NCBI GenBank assembly: GCA_016711225.1
Contig: JADJTK010000016.1
Coordinates: 1-64,000 of the forward strand
From: Opitutaceae bacterium
GTDB taxonomy: Bacteria > Verrucomicrobiota > Verrucomicrobiia > Opitutales > Opitutaceae
DNA: 64,000 nt
Direction of reading: 5' to 3'
Shown here: in pieces, positions 51,311 to 60,877 of the stretch
How positions within the stretch are numbered: position 1 is the stretch's first letter
Layout of the letters: every line of letters begins with the position of its first letter
Notes under the pieces: generated by a model
The model's database searches: none
What the model saw: the letters and a program-made list of their open reading frames with translations, nothing else
Told to the model about the DNA's origin: nothing
Program-made: the position numbers and the translations under genes

Positions 51311-52858
51311 CTAGTCCTCGAGCGTCACAGCGTGGCGGGCGAGCGTGGCCCCGACGGCGCGGTCGTACTCGGCCAGCGCGATGCTGTAGTCGGCCACGGC
51401 GCGGAATTCGGCCTGCTCGGCGGAGGAGAGCAGGTCCTGGAACTGCAGCACCGTGAAGGTATCGCTCTGGCCCACCTGGAGGCGCTTCTGCTCGGCTACC
51501 AGACTCTCGTCGGCGAGGTTGCGGGCGCGGCGGGTGGCTTCGACCCGGCGGGCCGTGGCGTCGATTTGCCCCGCGGCGTTGGCCACCTCGACGGCGATCT
51601 GTTGCTCCAGCCGCGACAACTCGGTGCGGGCCTGGGCGAGTGTGAGCCTGGAGGCGAGCACCCGGCCGCGTCCGTCGCGCATCGGCAGCGGGATGCTGAC
51701 CTCCGCCCCGGCCGTCCATGCCGGGGTGTTGCGGGCGCGGGTGTTGTGGTAGGCGGCGTCGAGCGAGCGGCCGGAACCGTTGTATCCGTAGCTCCCCTTT
51801 AGGTCGACCTGGGGCAGGGCCGCGGAGCGCGAGTCGGCCAGTCCGGCCTGGGCGCGGCGGATGGACTCCTGCGCCATGCGATAGTCGGGGCGGCGTTCGT
51901 AGGCGCGGGCCAGATCGGCGGCCCGGTCCAGCACCGGGGGCGGGGCGATGGGAGGCGGGGCGATCAGCAGCGGCTGGTCGGTGGCCGGGCGGGTGTCGGC
52001 GGTGAGCAAGGTGAGCATCTGGTTGCGGGCGTCGGCCAGGCCACGTTCGTACTGGATGACGCCGTCGTCGATGCGGGCTACGCGGGCGGCGGCAATGGTG
52101 ACGTCGGCCGGCGCCATGCTGCCCACCTCGACGCGGCGACGGTTCTCCCGCAGCAGGTCGTCGGCGAGCCGTTTGGAGCGCTGCGCGTTCTGGTAGGACT
52201 GTTGCGCGTAGTAGAGGTTGTTGTAGGCGGCGACCGTGCGGGTGATCGTGTCGACCACGGCCTGGTGGTAGGAGGCCTGGGCGAGGCCGCGCTGGGCGCG
52301 GGCCAGGCGTACGCCGGCAAGATTGGCGCCGAAACCGAAGCCGCGCAGCAGCGGCTGGGTGAGCCGCAGGCCCCCGAAGGTGGTGTAGTTGTTGTTCAAC
52401 AAGCCGTAGGAGGTGCGGGCGTTCTCGGAGTTGCCGACCAGGGCGTATTGCAGGCCGAAGGGCAATTTGCCCCCGAGAGCGACCTCGAAGGTGTCGGCCT
52501 TCTCGATGGAGAGATCGTCCCGCTGGCCGAGCAGTGGTTTGAAGGGGGCGCTGCGGTCGTCGGAACGGTAGAAGCTGGCGCTCAATACCGGGTCGAAGGC
52601 ACCGGCCGCGGAGAGTTGGCGGGCGCGGGCGATCTGCGGCTCGAAGCGGGCTGAAGCGATGGTGAAGTTGTTGGCCAGCGCTTGGGCGATGGCGGCGTCG
52701 AGGGTGAGCGGGGCGGGCTCGGCGGGCGCCGGGTCGGAAGGGGCCGCGAAGGCCGGGAGGGCGAAGCCGAGGGTGACGCAGACAGGAGGAGACGCATGGC
52801 GAGGATGCGGTATTTGCAAACCCCGTGCCAGCGGGGAATGCACCCGATAAACCCTCAC
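51311..52858 (-). CDS. TolC-family outer membrane channel protein
   Basis: About 515 residues in the annotated frame. The mature part has the twofold TolC repeat: LTLDAAIAQALANNFTI near the start, GFDP-like FDPVLSASF, QPLLRGFGFGANL, a long helix of NLYYAQQSYQNAQRSKRLADD, RRVEVGSMAPADV, and the second half with RPDYRMAQESIRRAQAG, SIPLPMRDGRG and RLQVGQSDTFTVLQFQ. It forms an outer-membrane export duct with an ABC or RND pump not seen here. The N-terminus is doubtful: an ATG at 52797 begins MRLLLS in another frame while the hydrophobic VTLGFALPAFAA is in this frame, so a one-base indel in the signal peptide is possible. Confidence 0.8.
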   Translation of the reverse strand: MRVYRVHSPLARGLQIPHPRHASPPVCVTLGFALPAFAAPSDPAPAEPAPLTLDAAIAQALANNFTIASARFEPQIARARQLSAAGAFDPVLSASFYRSDDRSAPFKPLLGQRDDLSIEKADTFEVALGGKLPFGLQYALVGNSENARTSYGLLNNNYTTFGGLRLTQPLLRGFGFGANLAGVRLARAQRGLAQASYHQAVVDTITRTVAAYNNLYYAQQSYQNAQRSKRLADDLLRENRRRVEVGSMAPADVTIAAARVARIDDGVIQYERGLADARNQMLTLLTADTRPATDQPLLIAPPPIAPPPVLDRAADLARAYERRPDYRMAQESIRRAQAGLADSRSAALPQVDLKGSYGYNGSGRSLDAAYHNTRARNTPAWTAGAEVSIPLPMRDGRGRVLASRLTLAQARTELSRLEQQIAVEVANAAGQIDATARRVEATRRARNLADESLVAEQKRLQVGQSDTFTVLQFQDLLSSAEQAEFRAVADYSIALAEYDRAVGATLARHAVTLED

Positions 52859-53186
52859 CTACGAGGGGAAATCGGCCGTGGCCGGGCGGGGCTGGGCGGG
52901 AAATTGGCGCCGTTTCCGCAACCGGGCATTCCCGGAAATGGGACGCGGGCTGGAAATGCGGAGTACCGAGTATGGATTGCGGAATGCGGAGTGGGGATTG
53001 CGAAATGGCGGGTGCCAGTGCCGTTGGGTTCTGAAGGTTGGGAAGCCGCTCCGAGGCGTCTGCGGTGGGCCAGGACGCCGCTCGCCGCTGCGCCGCCCCG
53101 GCCCGCTGGAAGAAGGGCCACCTTGCCGCGGTGGCCTACAGGCGCGCCAGCGTGCTTCGTGGCGAAGAACGCGAGGCGCCGTGGCG
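52859..53186. other. Intergenic region with GCGGAATGCGGA-type repeats
   Basis: About 330 bases. The stretch around 52955-53010 repeats short words such as ATTGCGGAATGCGGAGT. Similar words recur just upstream of the Rsm22-like gene at 54275-54295. No gene is supported. Confidence 0.4.
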
Positions 53187-54263
53187 TCAGGTCGCGTCGG
53201 GTATGTCCGCGGCCGCATCCGTTTGTGGCGGCTCTTCGGTGTTGCCGGTGGGCTCGCGGCCAGGAACCGGCCAGTGTTCACCGCTCACGATCTTCTCGTC
53301 CCGAAGTTGCCACGCGAAAAGTGGCGGAGGGGGCACCCGACGCATCGTCTTGAAGAGCGCCTTGCTATCGCGTTTCTGTAGCATCCGCTCGGTCACACCG
53401 ACCGCTTCGCAACTGAGGACTTTGAAGTAGCCTTTGAACTCGCGCGGCTCGCCGAGGATGCGGGACCAGCCCTCGGGGGTGGGCGCGGCCAGGGCCGTGC
53501 CGGCCGGAGGGCGCTCCAGCACGAGGAAGCTGTAGGGTAGGCTGCGCAGATCGATGCCAAGGCGCAGGGCGAACTCCGACCAGAATGCCTCCGTGAAGGC
53601 CTCGATCGGAGGGCGGGCGAAATGGTGGCACCAATGTCGCTGGTTGTCGGGGGTGAGCAGACCGCACGCTCCCTGGTGGGTGCATGGGGCCACGACCGCG
53701 AAGGTACTGCGCAACTCCTCGCGAATGGTCACCAGGGTGCGGGAGACTTCGCCGGTGCCCGGCTCCACCCAGATGACGGTGGCGGCGCGGCGGACCAAGG
53801 CGATCAATGCGGCGCTCTCGGCGGGCGGGAGCTCATTGAGCACATGACTGATCACCAGGGTGAACGGCTCGGCCGCCACGATCTCGCCCCAGTCGGGCGC
53901 CTGCTCGACGACGAGGCCCGGGAACACCGCGGTGGCGCGCTCCGCAGCGAAGCGGCGGGCCAGGGCCGAGCGGTCGTGCACGATGAGGCGGGTAAACTGC
54001 TCCGCGCCGAAGGCCCGCAGCACCCGCCGCCCCGCGATGCCGCTGCCGCAGCCCCAATCGACCAGGACGGTGCCCGGCGGCGGCGCCCAGCGGCGGGCGG
54101 CCAGTTCCTCGAGTACCGCGTCCCATTTCCAGCCGATACGCTCGCCGAAGGTGGAGTTGTAGAGCGCGAGCATCTCGGGCGTCTCCCAGTAGTCGCCGCC
54201 CACGGAGGGGGCATCCAGGAAACGATTGCGCAGGCGGTCGAGCAGGGCGAAGTCGGGGCGCAT
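53187..54263 (-). CDS. Rsm22/METTL17-like small-subunit rRNA methyltransferase family protein
   Basis: A 358-residue SAM-dependent methyltransferase-fold protein. The SAM-binding region is LVDWGCGSGIAGRRVL, followed by VISHVLNELPP and a VIWVEPGTGEVSRTL strand. The cysteine pattern APCTHQGACGLL...RHWCHHF is typical of the Rsm22 family, in which it binds an iron-sulfur cluster and is linked to assembly of the small ribosomal subunit. ATG 54263 gives MRPDFALLDRL; a longer frame upstream runs into repeat DNA. A second methyltransferase lies directly upstream. Confidence 0.8.
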   Translation of the reverse strand: MRPDFALLDRLRNRFLDAPSVGGDYWETPEMLALYNSTFGERIGWKWDAVLEELAARRWAPPPGTVLVDWGCGSGIAGRRVLRAFGAEQFTRLIVHDRSALARRFAAERATAVFPGLVVEQAPDWGEIVAAEPFTLVISHVLNELPPAESAALIALVRRAATVIWVEPGTGEVSRTLVTIREELRSTFAVVAPCTHQGACGLLTPDNQRHWCHHFARPPIEAFTEAFWSEFALRLGIDLRSLPYSFLVLERPPAGTALAAPTPEGWSRILGEPREFKGYFKVLSCEAVGVTERMLQKRDSKALFKTMRRVPPPPLFAWQLRDEKIVSGEHWPVPGREPTGNTEEPPQTDAAADIPDAT

Positions 54264-54375
54264 CGAAGGGGTGCGGAATGCGGATTGCGGAGTGGATCGA
54301 AGAGCGGTGGGGCGACGGATGGCGGGCATGAAGCCCGCCCCACCATCGGAGGAGAGGCGGACGGTGGCGCGGCGC

Positions 54376-55584
54376 TCAGGCTTGGGGCTCTTCGGGGGCG
54401 ACGCAGGCCAACAACGTTTCCAGGTGCTGGTGATCGAGGCCGAAACGGGCCTTGAGCGCGGTGAATTCGGCCTGGGCCTTGGCCGCGGCGGCCGCGTCGG
54501 GCTGGGCGCGGCGCACGGCGGCGATCATCGTGTTTTTGGGGGTGTGACCGGCGTCGATGAATTCAAAGACCTTCACGCTGTAGCCGTGGGCCTCCAGCAG
54601 GAGGGCGCGCAGCGAATCGGTGACCATGTCGGAGAGGCGTTCGGCGAAGATGCCGTGGCGGGCGAGGGCGGCTAGCTCGGCCGGGGCGCGCAGCTGCGGA
54701 CGGACCTCCTGGTGGCAGCACGGCGCGGCCACGATGAGGGCGGCGCCTGCGCGGATGCCGCGGAAGAGCGCCTCGTCGGTGGCGGTGTCGCAGGCATGCA
54801 GGGCGATGAGCACATCGGCGGCGGGCACCGCGGTATCTACAATGCGGCCGGAAACGAAGCCCAGCCCCTCGCAGCGGGCGGCGAGCGCGGCGGCGTTGCA
54901 CAACTCCACCAGCTCCGGGCGGGCCTCGACGCCGGTGACCTCGGCGCGGCGGCCGAGCGTGGCGGTGAGGGCGTGCCAAGTGGCGAAGGTGAGGTAGCCC
55001 TTGCCCGCGCCCATGTCGAAGACGCGGACACTGTCCTTGCGCCCGAGCCCGGCCTGTTCGCACAGCGGCAGCAGCAGCTCCACGTAGCGGTTGATCTGGC
55101 GGAACTTGTCAGTGGCGTCGGTAAGGATACAGCCGTCCTCGCCGGCCAGGCCGAGGGTGCGCAGCCACGGGGCGTCGGCCGGGGCGATGACACGGTGCTT
55201 CACCCGGTCGTGCGGCACCGGGGCGGCGGCGGCCGGTGCGAGGCCACGGCCGCGGGTGAGGCGGGCCTCGCCCTTCTTGTTGAGCTCGAACTGCCAAAGG
55301 CCGGCGGTGGTGTAGAGATGGGCGGAGCCGAGTGCGGTGCCCACGTGCTCCTCGAAGGCGGCGACGATGGTGGCGGCGGTGGCGGGCTTGGTGAGGTCGC
55401 GTTGGCGCTCGCGGTAGTGGAGTTGCAGACGCGTGCCGCGCGCGGTGGCGACGAGCTCGGCGGTGAGTTTGACGAGCATCTGGCCCGTGCGCGGCTTGCC
55501 GAGCACGAGACGGACAAAGGAGCCGTCGGCGAGGGCGGAGCGGAGGTGTTGGAGAAATTCGGCGCGCGGGCTGGTGGTGGACAT
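54376..55584 (-). CDS. SAM-dependent methyltransferase (Methyltransf_32-like)
   Basis: A 402-residue protein. The N-terminal ~130 residues form a separate alpha-beta domain (VRLVLGKPRTGQMLVKL). The methyltransferase core follows: RVFDMGAGKGYLTFATWHAL (SAM motif I), VTGVEARPELVELCN, VLIALHACDTATDEAL and APCCHQEVRPQL. The LHACDTATDEAL-APCCHQE pattern is that of the Methyltransf_32 family, whose substrate is uncertain. It may be co-transcribed with the Rsm22-like gene 112 bases downstream. Confidence 0.75.
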   Translation of the reverse strand: MSTTSPRAEFLQHLRSALADGSFVRLVLGKPRTGQMLVKLTAELVATARGTRLQLHYRERQRDLTKPATAATIVAAFEEHVGTALGSAHLYTTAGLWQFELNKKGEARLTRGRGLAPAAAAPVPHDRVKHRVIAPADAPWLRTLGLAGEDGCILTDATDKFRQINRYVELLLPLCEQAGLGRKDSVRVFDMGAGKGYLTFATWHALTATLGRRAEVTGVEARPELVELCNAAALAARCEGLGFVSGRIVDTAVPAADVLIALHACDTATDEALFRGIRAGAALIVAAPCCHQEVRPQLRAPAELAALARHGIFAERLSDMVTDSLRALLLEAHGYSVKVFEFIDAGHTPKNTMIAAVRRAQPDAAAAAKAQAEFTALKARFGLDHQHLETLLACVAPEEPQA

Positions 55585-55854
55585 TCGCCGTCGAGTGTGG
55601 GCACGCCATCGCTGGTGGCAATGCGCCTGTGCGCCACCTCTTTGCCGGGGTGGGGCACGAACAGCGGGCGCCGGGGGCTTACGGGGCAGGGAGGGTCTGG
55701 GTGTAGGCTGGACCGGGCAGCGCGGGCGGCGTTTTAATTGGATTTTGTGTGGTCTTGGCTCGTCGGCGTGGGGTGGGGGCGTACGATCCGCTGGTCCCGT
55801 AGCCTGCTCGCCCTACCCGGACGGCAACGGGGCTGCTCCACCAACTCCAATCCC

Positions 55855-58446
55855 ATGCATACGGCCCACCCACGGGCGGCGTTGCAGCGCTGTGCCCGGC
55901 TGATCGTCGGGGTCGCAGCTCTCACGCTTCCCCAATTGCACGCGATCATCGACCGCGACGAGAATCAGCAGAGCGACCTCTGGCAGCTCCGCTTCGATAC
56001 GGGCAACCTCGCGGCCGCCGCCGACCCCGATGGGGATGGCTACTCCAACCTCGGCGAGGCGCTCGCGGGCACCAATCCCCTGGATGCGCGCTCGGCCCCC
56101 GGTCTGAAGTTGGAGAACGCCGCCGGTGGCCTCCTCCAGCTGCGTTGGCCGTCCCTGCTTGGCAAACGTTATGAGCTTTTCACCACGTCGGCCCTGAACA
56201 CCGCCTGGGCCAGCGCCGGCGTTTATGCCGGCAGCGATGAGGACCAGCTCGCGCCGTTCTCCCCGGCCGGATTGCCGGCCGGCTTTTTCCGTGTCGCCAT
56301 CGCCGACGTCGATACCGACGGCGACGGCTTGGCCGACTGGGAGGAGCGGCAGATCGGCTTCGATCCGAAACGCGCCAACACCGATGGCTATGGCAGCGCC
56401 ACGATCACCGACGCCACCCGCGTCGCCACCGCGCTCGGGCTCCTCAATACCGTCACCGTTTTCGCGATCGATCCGACAACGGCCGAGAACTGGCCCGATC
56501 CGGGGTTGGTCGCCGTGCGGCGCACCGGCAACCTCGACCCGATCGTGGTGAACTTCACCCTAGGCGGCACCGCCACCGCCGGGAGCGACTACCAGGGGCC
56601 GGCCACCGCGTCGGTCGCGCTGGGCCTCGGGGTTGACGAGGTGTGGTTGAGTTTTGTTCCCCGCACCGATGCGCTGGTCGAGGGCACGGAGACGATCGTC
56701 GTCACCGTGGCGAAGGGAAACAACTACACGGCGGGCGTCGCCAACTCCGCCACCCTCACGGTGGCGGACTCGCCCGCCGGCTCGGTCTCGGCCAAGGAGG
56801 CCAGCCGCTTCCTCGCCCAGGCGACCTTTGGGGCCACCGAGCCTGAGATCGCGCGTGTCCAGCAGCTCGGCATTGCCGGCTGGATCACCGAGCAGTTCGC
56901 CCGGCCCCCCCAGTATCACCTCCCGCTGGTGGTGCAGTGGCAGAACGAGTTGGCCGCCGCCATCCCGGCGTCCAACGCCGGCTCCACCGAGCGCGGTGAG
57001 GTGTGGTGGCGCCGGGCCCTGCAGACCGACGCCGTCTCCGATCCGCTCCGCCAGCGCGTGGCCCATGCGCTCAGCCAGATCCTGGTCATCAGCGATCGCA
57101 ACGGCTCGCTCGACGGCACCCCGCGCGGCATGGCCGCCTACCACGACCGCCTGCTTGAGCGCGCCTTCGGCAACTACCGCGACCTGCTGGGCGAGGTCAC
57201 GTTGCACCCCACGATGGGCCTCTACCTCAGCCATCTGCGCAATCAGAAGGCGGATGCCACGCGCAACCGCTACCCCGACGAGAACTACGCTCGCGAGATC
57301 ATGCAGCTTTTCTCCATCGGGCTGTGGGAGCTCAATGCCGACGGCTCCCGTAAACTCGACGGCGCCGGCCAGCCGCTCCCGACCTACACCAACGATACCA
57401 TCGCCTCCTTCGCCCGCGTCTTCACCGGCCTGAGCTACGGCCAGCGCTTCACCAGCGGCACCGACCAGACCCTGATCCCGACCACCCGCTTCTTCGACAG
57501 CTACGGAGTGGCCTGGGAGCCAATGCGCGGATTCGATGCCTACCACGATCTGGAGGCGAAGGCCCTGCTGCGCGGCGCCGTCTTGCCCGCCCGCACCGCG
57601 AGCGTGCCCGACACCGGCGCGGCGACGATGGCCGATGTCGCGGCCGCCGTGGACAACCTCTTCAATCATCCGAATACCGGGCCGTTCCTCTGCCGTCAGC
57701 TCATCCAGCGGCTGGTCACCTCGAATCCGTCGCCCGCCTACATCGGTCGCGTCGCCGCCGTTTTCGCCGCCAACGGCGCGGGCGTGCGCGGCGACCTCGG
57801 GGCGGTGGTGCGCGCCATCCTGCTCGATACCGAGGCGCGCTCCTTCGCCCGCCTGGCCGCGGTCGACCAGGGCCTGCAACGTGAACCGTTCCTGCGCTAC
57901 GTCGCCCTTGTGCGCGCGCTCGGCGGCCCGACCGCCGACGGCCGCCGCCGCGGTTTCCGCGGCCTGGACGGCGAGTTTCTCCAACGCGCCTACAGCGCCC
58001 CCAGCGTGTTCAACTTCTACCTGCCCGCCTACCAGCCGCTCGGGCCGCTCACGGACGCCGGCCTCGTGGGGCCGGAGGTCCAGATCACCAACGGCGTCAC
58101 CGGCATCACAGCGCCGAATCGCTTCTACTACGCGGCGCAGGCGACGCTGTTCCAGCTCAACTCGAGCTACCAGACCGACACCGCGCTCGACACCAAGATT
58201 GATCCTGCACCGTGGTTGGACGACGCCACAAGCCAGCCCGAGGTGATGGTCGCGCGGCTCGATCGCCTCTTCGCCGCCGGGCAGCTCTCGGCCCGGTCGT
58301 TGCGCCACATCTGCCGCGCGGTGCGCCGCCTGCCGGATCCGCTTGGCACGGCCGATCCGGCCATCCGCACCACCCGCGCCACCGACCGCTTCCGGTTGGC
58401 GCTCCACCTCGTCCTCATCTCTCCCGAATTCTGCGTGCTCAAGTAA
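55855..58446 (+). CDS. DUF1800 family exported protein with Calx-beta-like domain
   Basis: An 863-residue protein with a signal-like N-terminus (LIVGVAALTLPQLHAI). A short calcium-type repeat (DPDGDGYSNLGEALAGTNPLD) and a second one (DTDGDGLADWEE) flank a beta domain. A Calx-beta-like segment follows (GTATAGSDYQG, VEGTETIVVTV), then DUF1800 from about residue 350 (ASRFLAQATFGATEPEI, MWWRRALQT-like WWRRALQTDAVSDPLRQR, YPDENYAREIMQLFSIGLWEL, FSAPSVFNFYLP-like YSAPSVFNFYLPAYQ). DUF1800 proteins nearly always pair with DUF1501, as here. Function unknown. ATG 55855 begins the signal. Confidence 0.85.
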   Translation: MHTAHPRAALQRCARLIVGVAALTLPQLHAIIDRDENQQSDLWQLRFDTGNLAAAADPDGDGYSNLGEALAGTNPLDARSAPGLKLENAAGGLLQLRWPSLLGKRYELFTTSALNTAWASAGVYAGSDEDQLAPFSPAGLPAGFFRVAIADVDTDGDGLADWEERQIGFDPKRANTDGYGSATITDATRVATALGLLNTVTVFAIDPTTAENWPDPGLVAVRRTGNLDPIVVNFTLGGTATAGSDYQGPATASVALGLGVDEVWLSFVPRTDALVEGTETIVVTVAKGNNYTAGVANSATLTVADSPAGSVSAKEASRFLAQATFGATEPEIARVQQLGIAGWITEQFARPPQYHLPLVVQWQNELAAAIPASNAGSTERGEVWWRRALQTDAVSDPLRQRVAHALSQILVISDRNGSLDGTPRGMAAYHDRLLERAFGNYRDLLGEVTLHPTMGLYLSHLRNQKADATRNRYPDENYAREIMQLFSIGLWELNADGSRKLDGAGQPLPTYTNDTIASFARVFTGLSYGQRFTSGTDQTLIPTTRFFDSYGVAWEPMRGFDAYHDLEAKALLRGAVLPARTASVPDTGAATMADVAAAVDNLFNHPNTGPFLCRQLIQRLVTSNPSPAYIGRVAAVFAANGAGVRGDLGAVVRAILLDTEARSFARLAAVDQGLQREPFLRYVALVRALGGPTADGRRRGFRGLDGEFLQRAYSAPSVFNFYLPAYQPLGPLTDAGLVGPEVQITNGVTGITAPNRFYYAAQATLFQLNSSYQTDTALDTKIDPAPWLDDATSQPEVMVARLDRLFAAGQLSARSLRHICRAVRRLPDPLGTADPAIRTTRATDRFRLALHLVLISPEFCVLK

Positions 58447-58457
58447 CCCCGCCCCCC

Positions 58458-59990
58458 ATGAGCCGACCCATTTCCCGCCGCCATTTTCTCCGTCAGTCCA
58501 GCTGTGCCGCCGTGGGCAGCACAGCGATCCTTTCGACGATCCTCAACCTGCGCATGGCCGCCGCCTCTGCCGCGCAGAGCCTGCCCGCCGCCGCCGCGGC
58601 CGATGACTACAAGGCGCTGGTCTGCCTCTTCTTCTCGGGCGGGCAGGATTCGTACAACCTGCTGGTGCCCGCCGGGGCCGAACACGCCGCCTACGCGACC
58701 ACCCGCGGTGGCGTGAACAATCCCACCACAAACCCCGGCGGCCTCGCGCTCGCTCAGGCCTCGCTGCTCGCGTTGCCGGCCTCCGCCTACGCGCCGTTCC
58801 TGCTCGGGCTTCATCCCAGCATGACGGGGCTCCACGCCCTGTTCACCCGGGGTAAGCTCGCCCTCGCGGCCAACGTGGGCACGCTCGTCGAGCGCACCAC
58901 CAAGGCGCAGTATCTCAACTCCACCGCGAAGCTGCCCCTCGGGCTCTATTCGCACTCCGACCAGCAGCAGCAGTGGCAGACCTCGGTGCCCACCGAGAAC
59001 CGCACCCTCGGCTGGGCCGGGATGGCCGCCGATCTCCTCGATGCCGGCAACGCCGACCGGCGCATCGCGATGAACCTGTCGCTGGGCGGCAACAACATCT
59101 GGCAGAGCGGCCGCACGCTCTATCCCTACAGCGTGAGCGCCTCGGCGAGCACCAACTCCGGCGGCGTCTACAGCCATACCGGCGGCGCGGTCGCGCTCGC
59201 CGAGTACAACAACACGACCATCGGCGACACCAGCCGCACCGCCTCCCGCACCGCCGCGGTCAACAGCCTGCTCGGCCAGCAGTATCAAAATCTCCTGGAG
59301 AAGACCTTCGCCACGAACTTCCGCGACTCGCTCGACAACTCCGCGCTCTATACCACTGCGCTCACCGGCGGGGCGGCCCTCACGACCAAGTTCCCCGGTG
59401 AAACCGGCTACAGTGCGGACCCCGCCTATGTGCCCAACGCCGATCCCGCCCGCGGGCTGGCCTCGCAGCTCAAGATGGTCGTGCGCAGCGTCGCCGCCCG
59501 TGGCACCATCGGCCACCGGCGGGAGACCTTCTTCATCAACTACGGCGGTTGGGACCATCATGACGAGGTCATCGCCACCCAGGCGGCCATGCTGGACATC
59601 GTCAGCCGCTGCCTGGTTTCGTTCTACGCCGCACTGGAGGAGCTCGGCGCCCAGAATCAGGTGACGCTGTACACCGCCTCCGACTTCGGTCGCACACTCA
59701 CCTCCAACGGCAACGGCTCCGACCACGCCTGGGGCGGCAACCACTTTGTGCTCGGCGGCGCGGTGAACGGGGGGAAGGTCTACGGCACCTATCCCGACCT
59801 TTCGCTCACCGGCCCGCAGATCGTCACCGGGCGCGGCGTGGCCGTGCCCTCGATGTCGGTGGACGAGTATTTCGTCGAGCTCGCGCTTTGGCTCGGGGTG
59901 AGCCCCGGCAATCTGGCCGACGTGCTCCCGCGCATCGGCACCTTCTATACCCCGGGCAGCGCGGTGCCGTTTGGGATGATGCAACTGTGA
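58458..59990 (+). CDS. DUF1501 family protein with Tat-like signal
   Basis: A 510-residue protein starting MSRPISRRHFLRQSSCAAVG, a twin-arginine signal (SRRHFL). DUF1501 landmarks are LVCLFFSGGQDSYNLLVP, FLLGLHPSMTGLHALF, NYGGWDHHDEV, TLYTASDFGRTLTSNGNGSDHAWGGNHFVLGG and MSVDEYFVELALWLGVS. The WDHH and DHAWGG histidines are the conserved, sulfatase-like metal-binding positions. It starts 11 bases after the DUF1800 stop and ends overlapping the next gene. Confidence 0.9.
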   Translation: MSRPISRRHFLRQSSCAAVGSTAILSTILNLRMAAASAAQSLPAAAAADDYKALVCLFFSGGQDSYNLLVPAGAEHAAYATTRGGVNNPTTNPGGLALAQASLLALPASAYAPFLLGLHPSMTGLHALFTRGKLALAANVGTLVERTTKAQYLNSTAKLPLGLYSHSDQQQQWQTSVPTENRTLGWAGMAADLLDAGNADRRIAMNLSLGGNNIWQSGRTLYPYSVSASASTNSGGVYSHTGGAVALAEYNNTTIGDTSRTASRTAAVNSLLGQQYQNLLEKTFATNFRDSLDNSALYTTALTGGAALTTKFPGETGYSADPAYVPNADPARGLASQLKMVVRSVAARGTIGHRRETFFINYGGWDHHDEVIATQAAMLDIVSRCLVSFYAALEELGAQNQVTLYTASDFGRTLTSNGNGSDHAWGGNHFVLGGAVNGGKVYGTYPDLSLTGPQIVTGRGVAVPSMSVDEYFVELALWLGVSPGNLADVLPRIGTFYTPGSAVPFGMMQL

Positions 59991-60484
59991 AGCGCCGCCT
60001 GCTCGTCGCCGCGTTGGCCGGGGTGTTAGGTCTGACCGTAGCCTGGTTGTGGTGGCAGACCGGCTCGGGTGGCCGGGTCGCGGCCGGGTCGGCCGGCCCG
60101 GCGCCCTCGGCCGCCGTGGCGACGGTGGTCGACCCCACGGCCTACTCCCGTCTCCACGCTTTGGGAACTGGGCCGCGCGACGACCTGCGCATCGTGGGAG
60201 CGGTGCTGCGCAACTATCTGCAGTCGGTCGCCGGCCCAGACGCGCCGCCGCTCGGTTTCAATGAGGAGATCGTGCGTGCGCTCGGTGGGGCCAATCCGTT
60301 GCGGCTTGTCTTCCTGCCCCCGGATCATCCGGCGATCGATGCGCGGGGCCGGCTCTGCGACCGGTGGGGGACGCCGTATTTTTTTCATCCATTGGCTGCC
60401 ACCAACATCGAGGTACGCACCGCCGGTCCGGACCGGCGCCTCTTCACGGCCGACGATCTGAGTGCCGCCAGCGTGGACGAATAG
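59987..60484 (+). CDS. Small membrane-anchored protein coupled to DUF1501
   Basis: A 165-residue protein. The GTG start overlaps the DUF1501 stop as GTGA, so the two are translationally coupled. One N-terminal membrane helix (LLVAALAGVLGLTVAWLWW) and a low-complexity linker precede a C-terminal domain with DRWGTPYFFHPL and RTAGPDRRLFTADD. That end resembles the C-terminal region of T2SS pseudopilin-like proteins of this phylum (W-G-TP...GPD...DD). Probably works with the DUF1800/DUF1501 pair at the membrane. Confidence 0.7.
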   Translation: MKRRLLVAALAGVLGLTVAWLWWQTGSGGRVAAGSAGPAPSAAVATVVDPTAYSRLHALGTGPRDDLRIVGAVLRNYLQSVAGPDAPPLGFNEEIVRALGGANPLRLVFLPPDHPAIDARGRLCDRWGTPYFFHPLAATNIEVRTAGPDRRLFTADDLSAASVDE

Positions 60485-60500
60485 GGCGGGGGTGATTGTG

Positions 60501-60667
60501 TTGGATACCGCGTTGAGGTGGCCCGATTCACGAAGGGCCAATCTTGTAGGCCACCGCGTTGAGGTGGCCTGTTTTGCGAAGGTTTGATCCAGGAGGCCAC
60601 CGCGGCGAGGTGGCGCTTATGGCCGAGGGTTGATCCTGCGGGGTACCGCGTTGAGGTGGCATTGTCG
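60501..60667 (+). repeat. Four tandem ~45-bp repeats with GCCACC/GGTGGC dyad
   Basis: Each unit contains (GG)CCACCGCG(TT/GC)GAGGTGGC, a small inverted repeat, followed by a variable ~20-base spacer ending in TTGATCC-like sequence. Units 2 and 3 have intact dyads; units 1 and 4 read TACCGCGTTGAGGTGGC. Single copies occur at 63229-63249 and 63511-63531. Confidence 0.75.
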
Positions 60668-60877
60668 TCGCCGGTTGTTCCGCAGTTCTTGCCGCTGCGC
60701 GGTTGGCGTGGGCGTAGGCAGGGCACGCGCACGCGCCTTCCGTCCCAAGCGGGTTGGCTGCAGTCCCTCGGGCAACCTGAGGCCTTGTGGCTTCCCTCGA
60801 TGGATTTTGCGGCCGACCCAACTGCGCGCTTGTCAACGCGGCGGGGGACCGGCTAGTTTCGCGGCGTTCCTTGGTCC

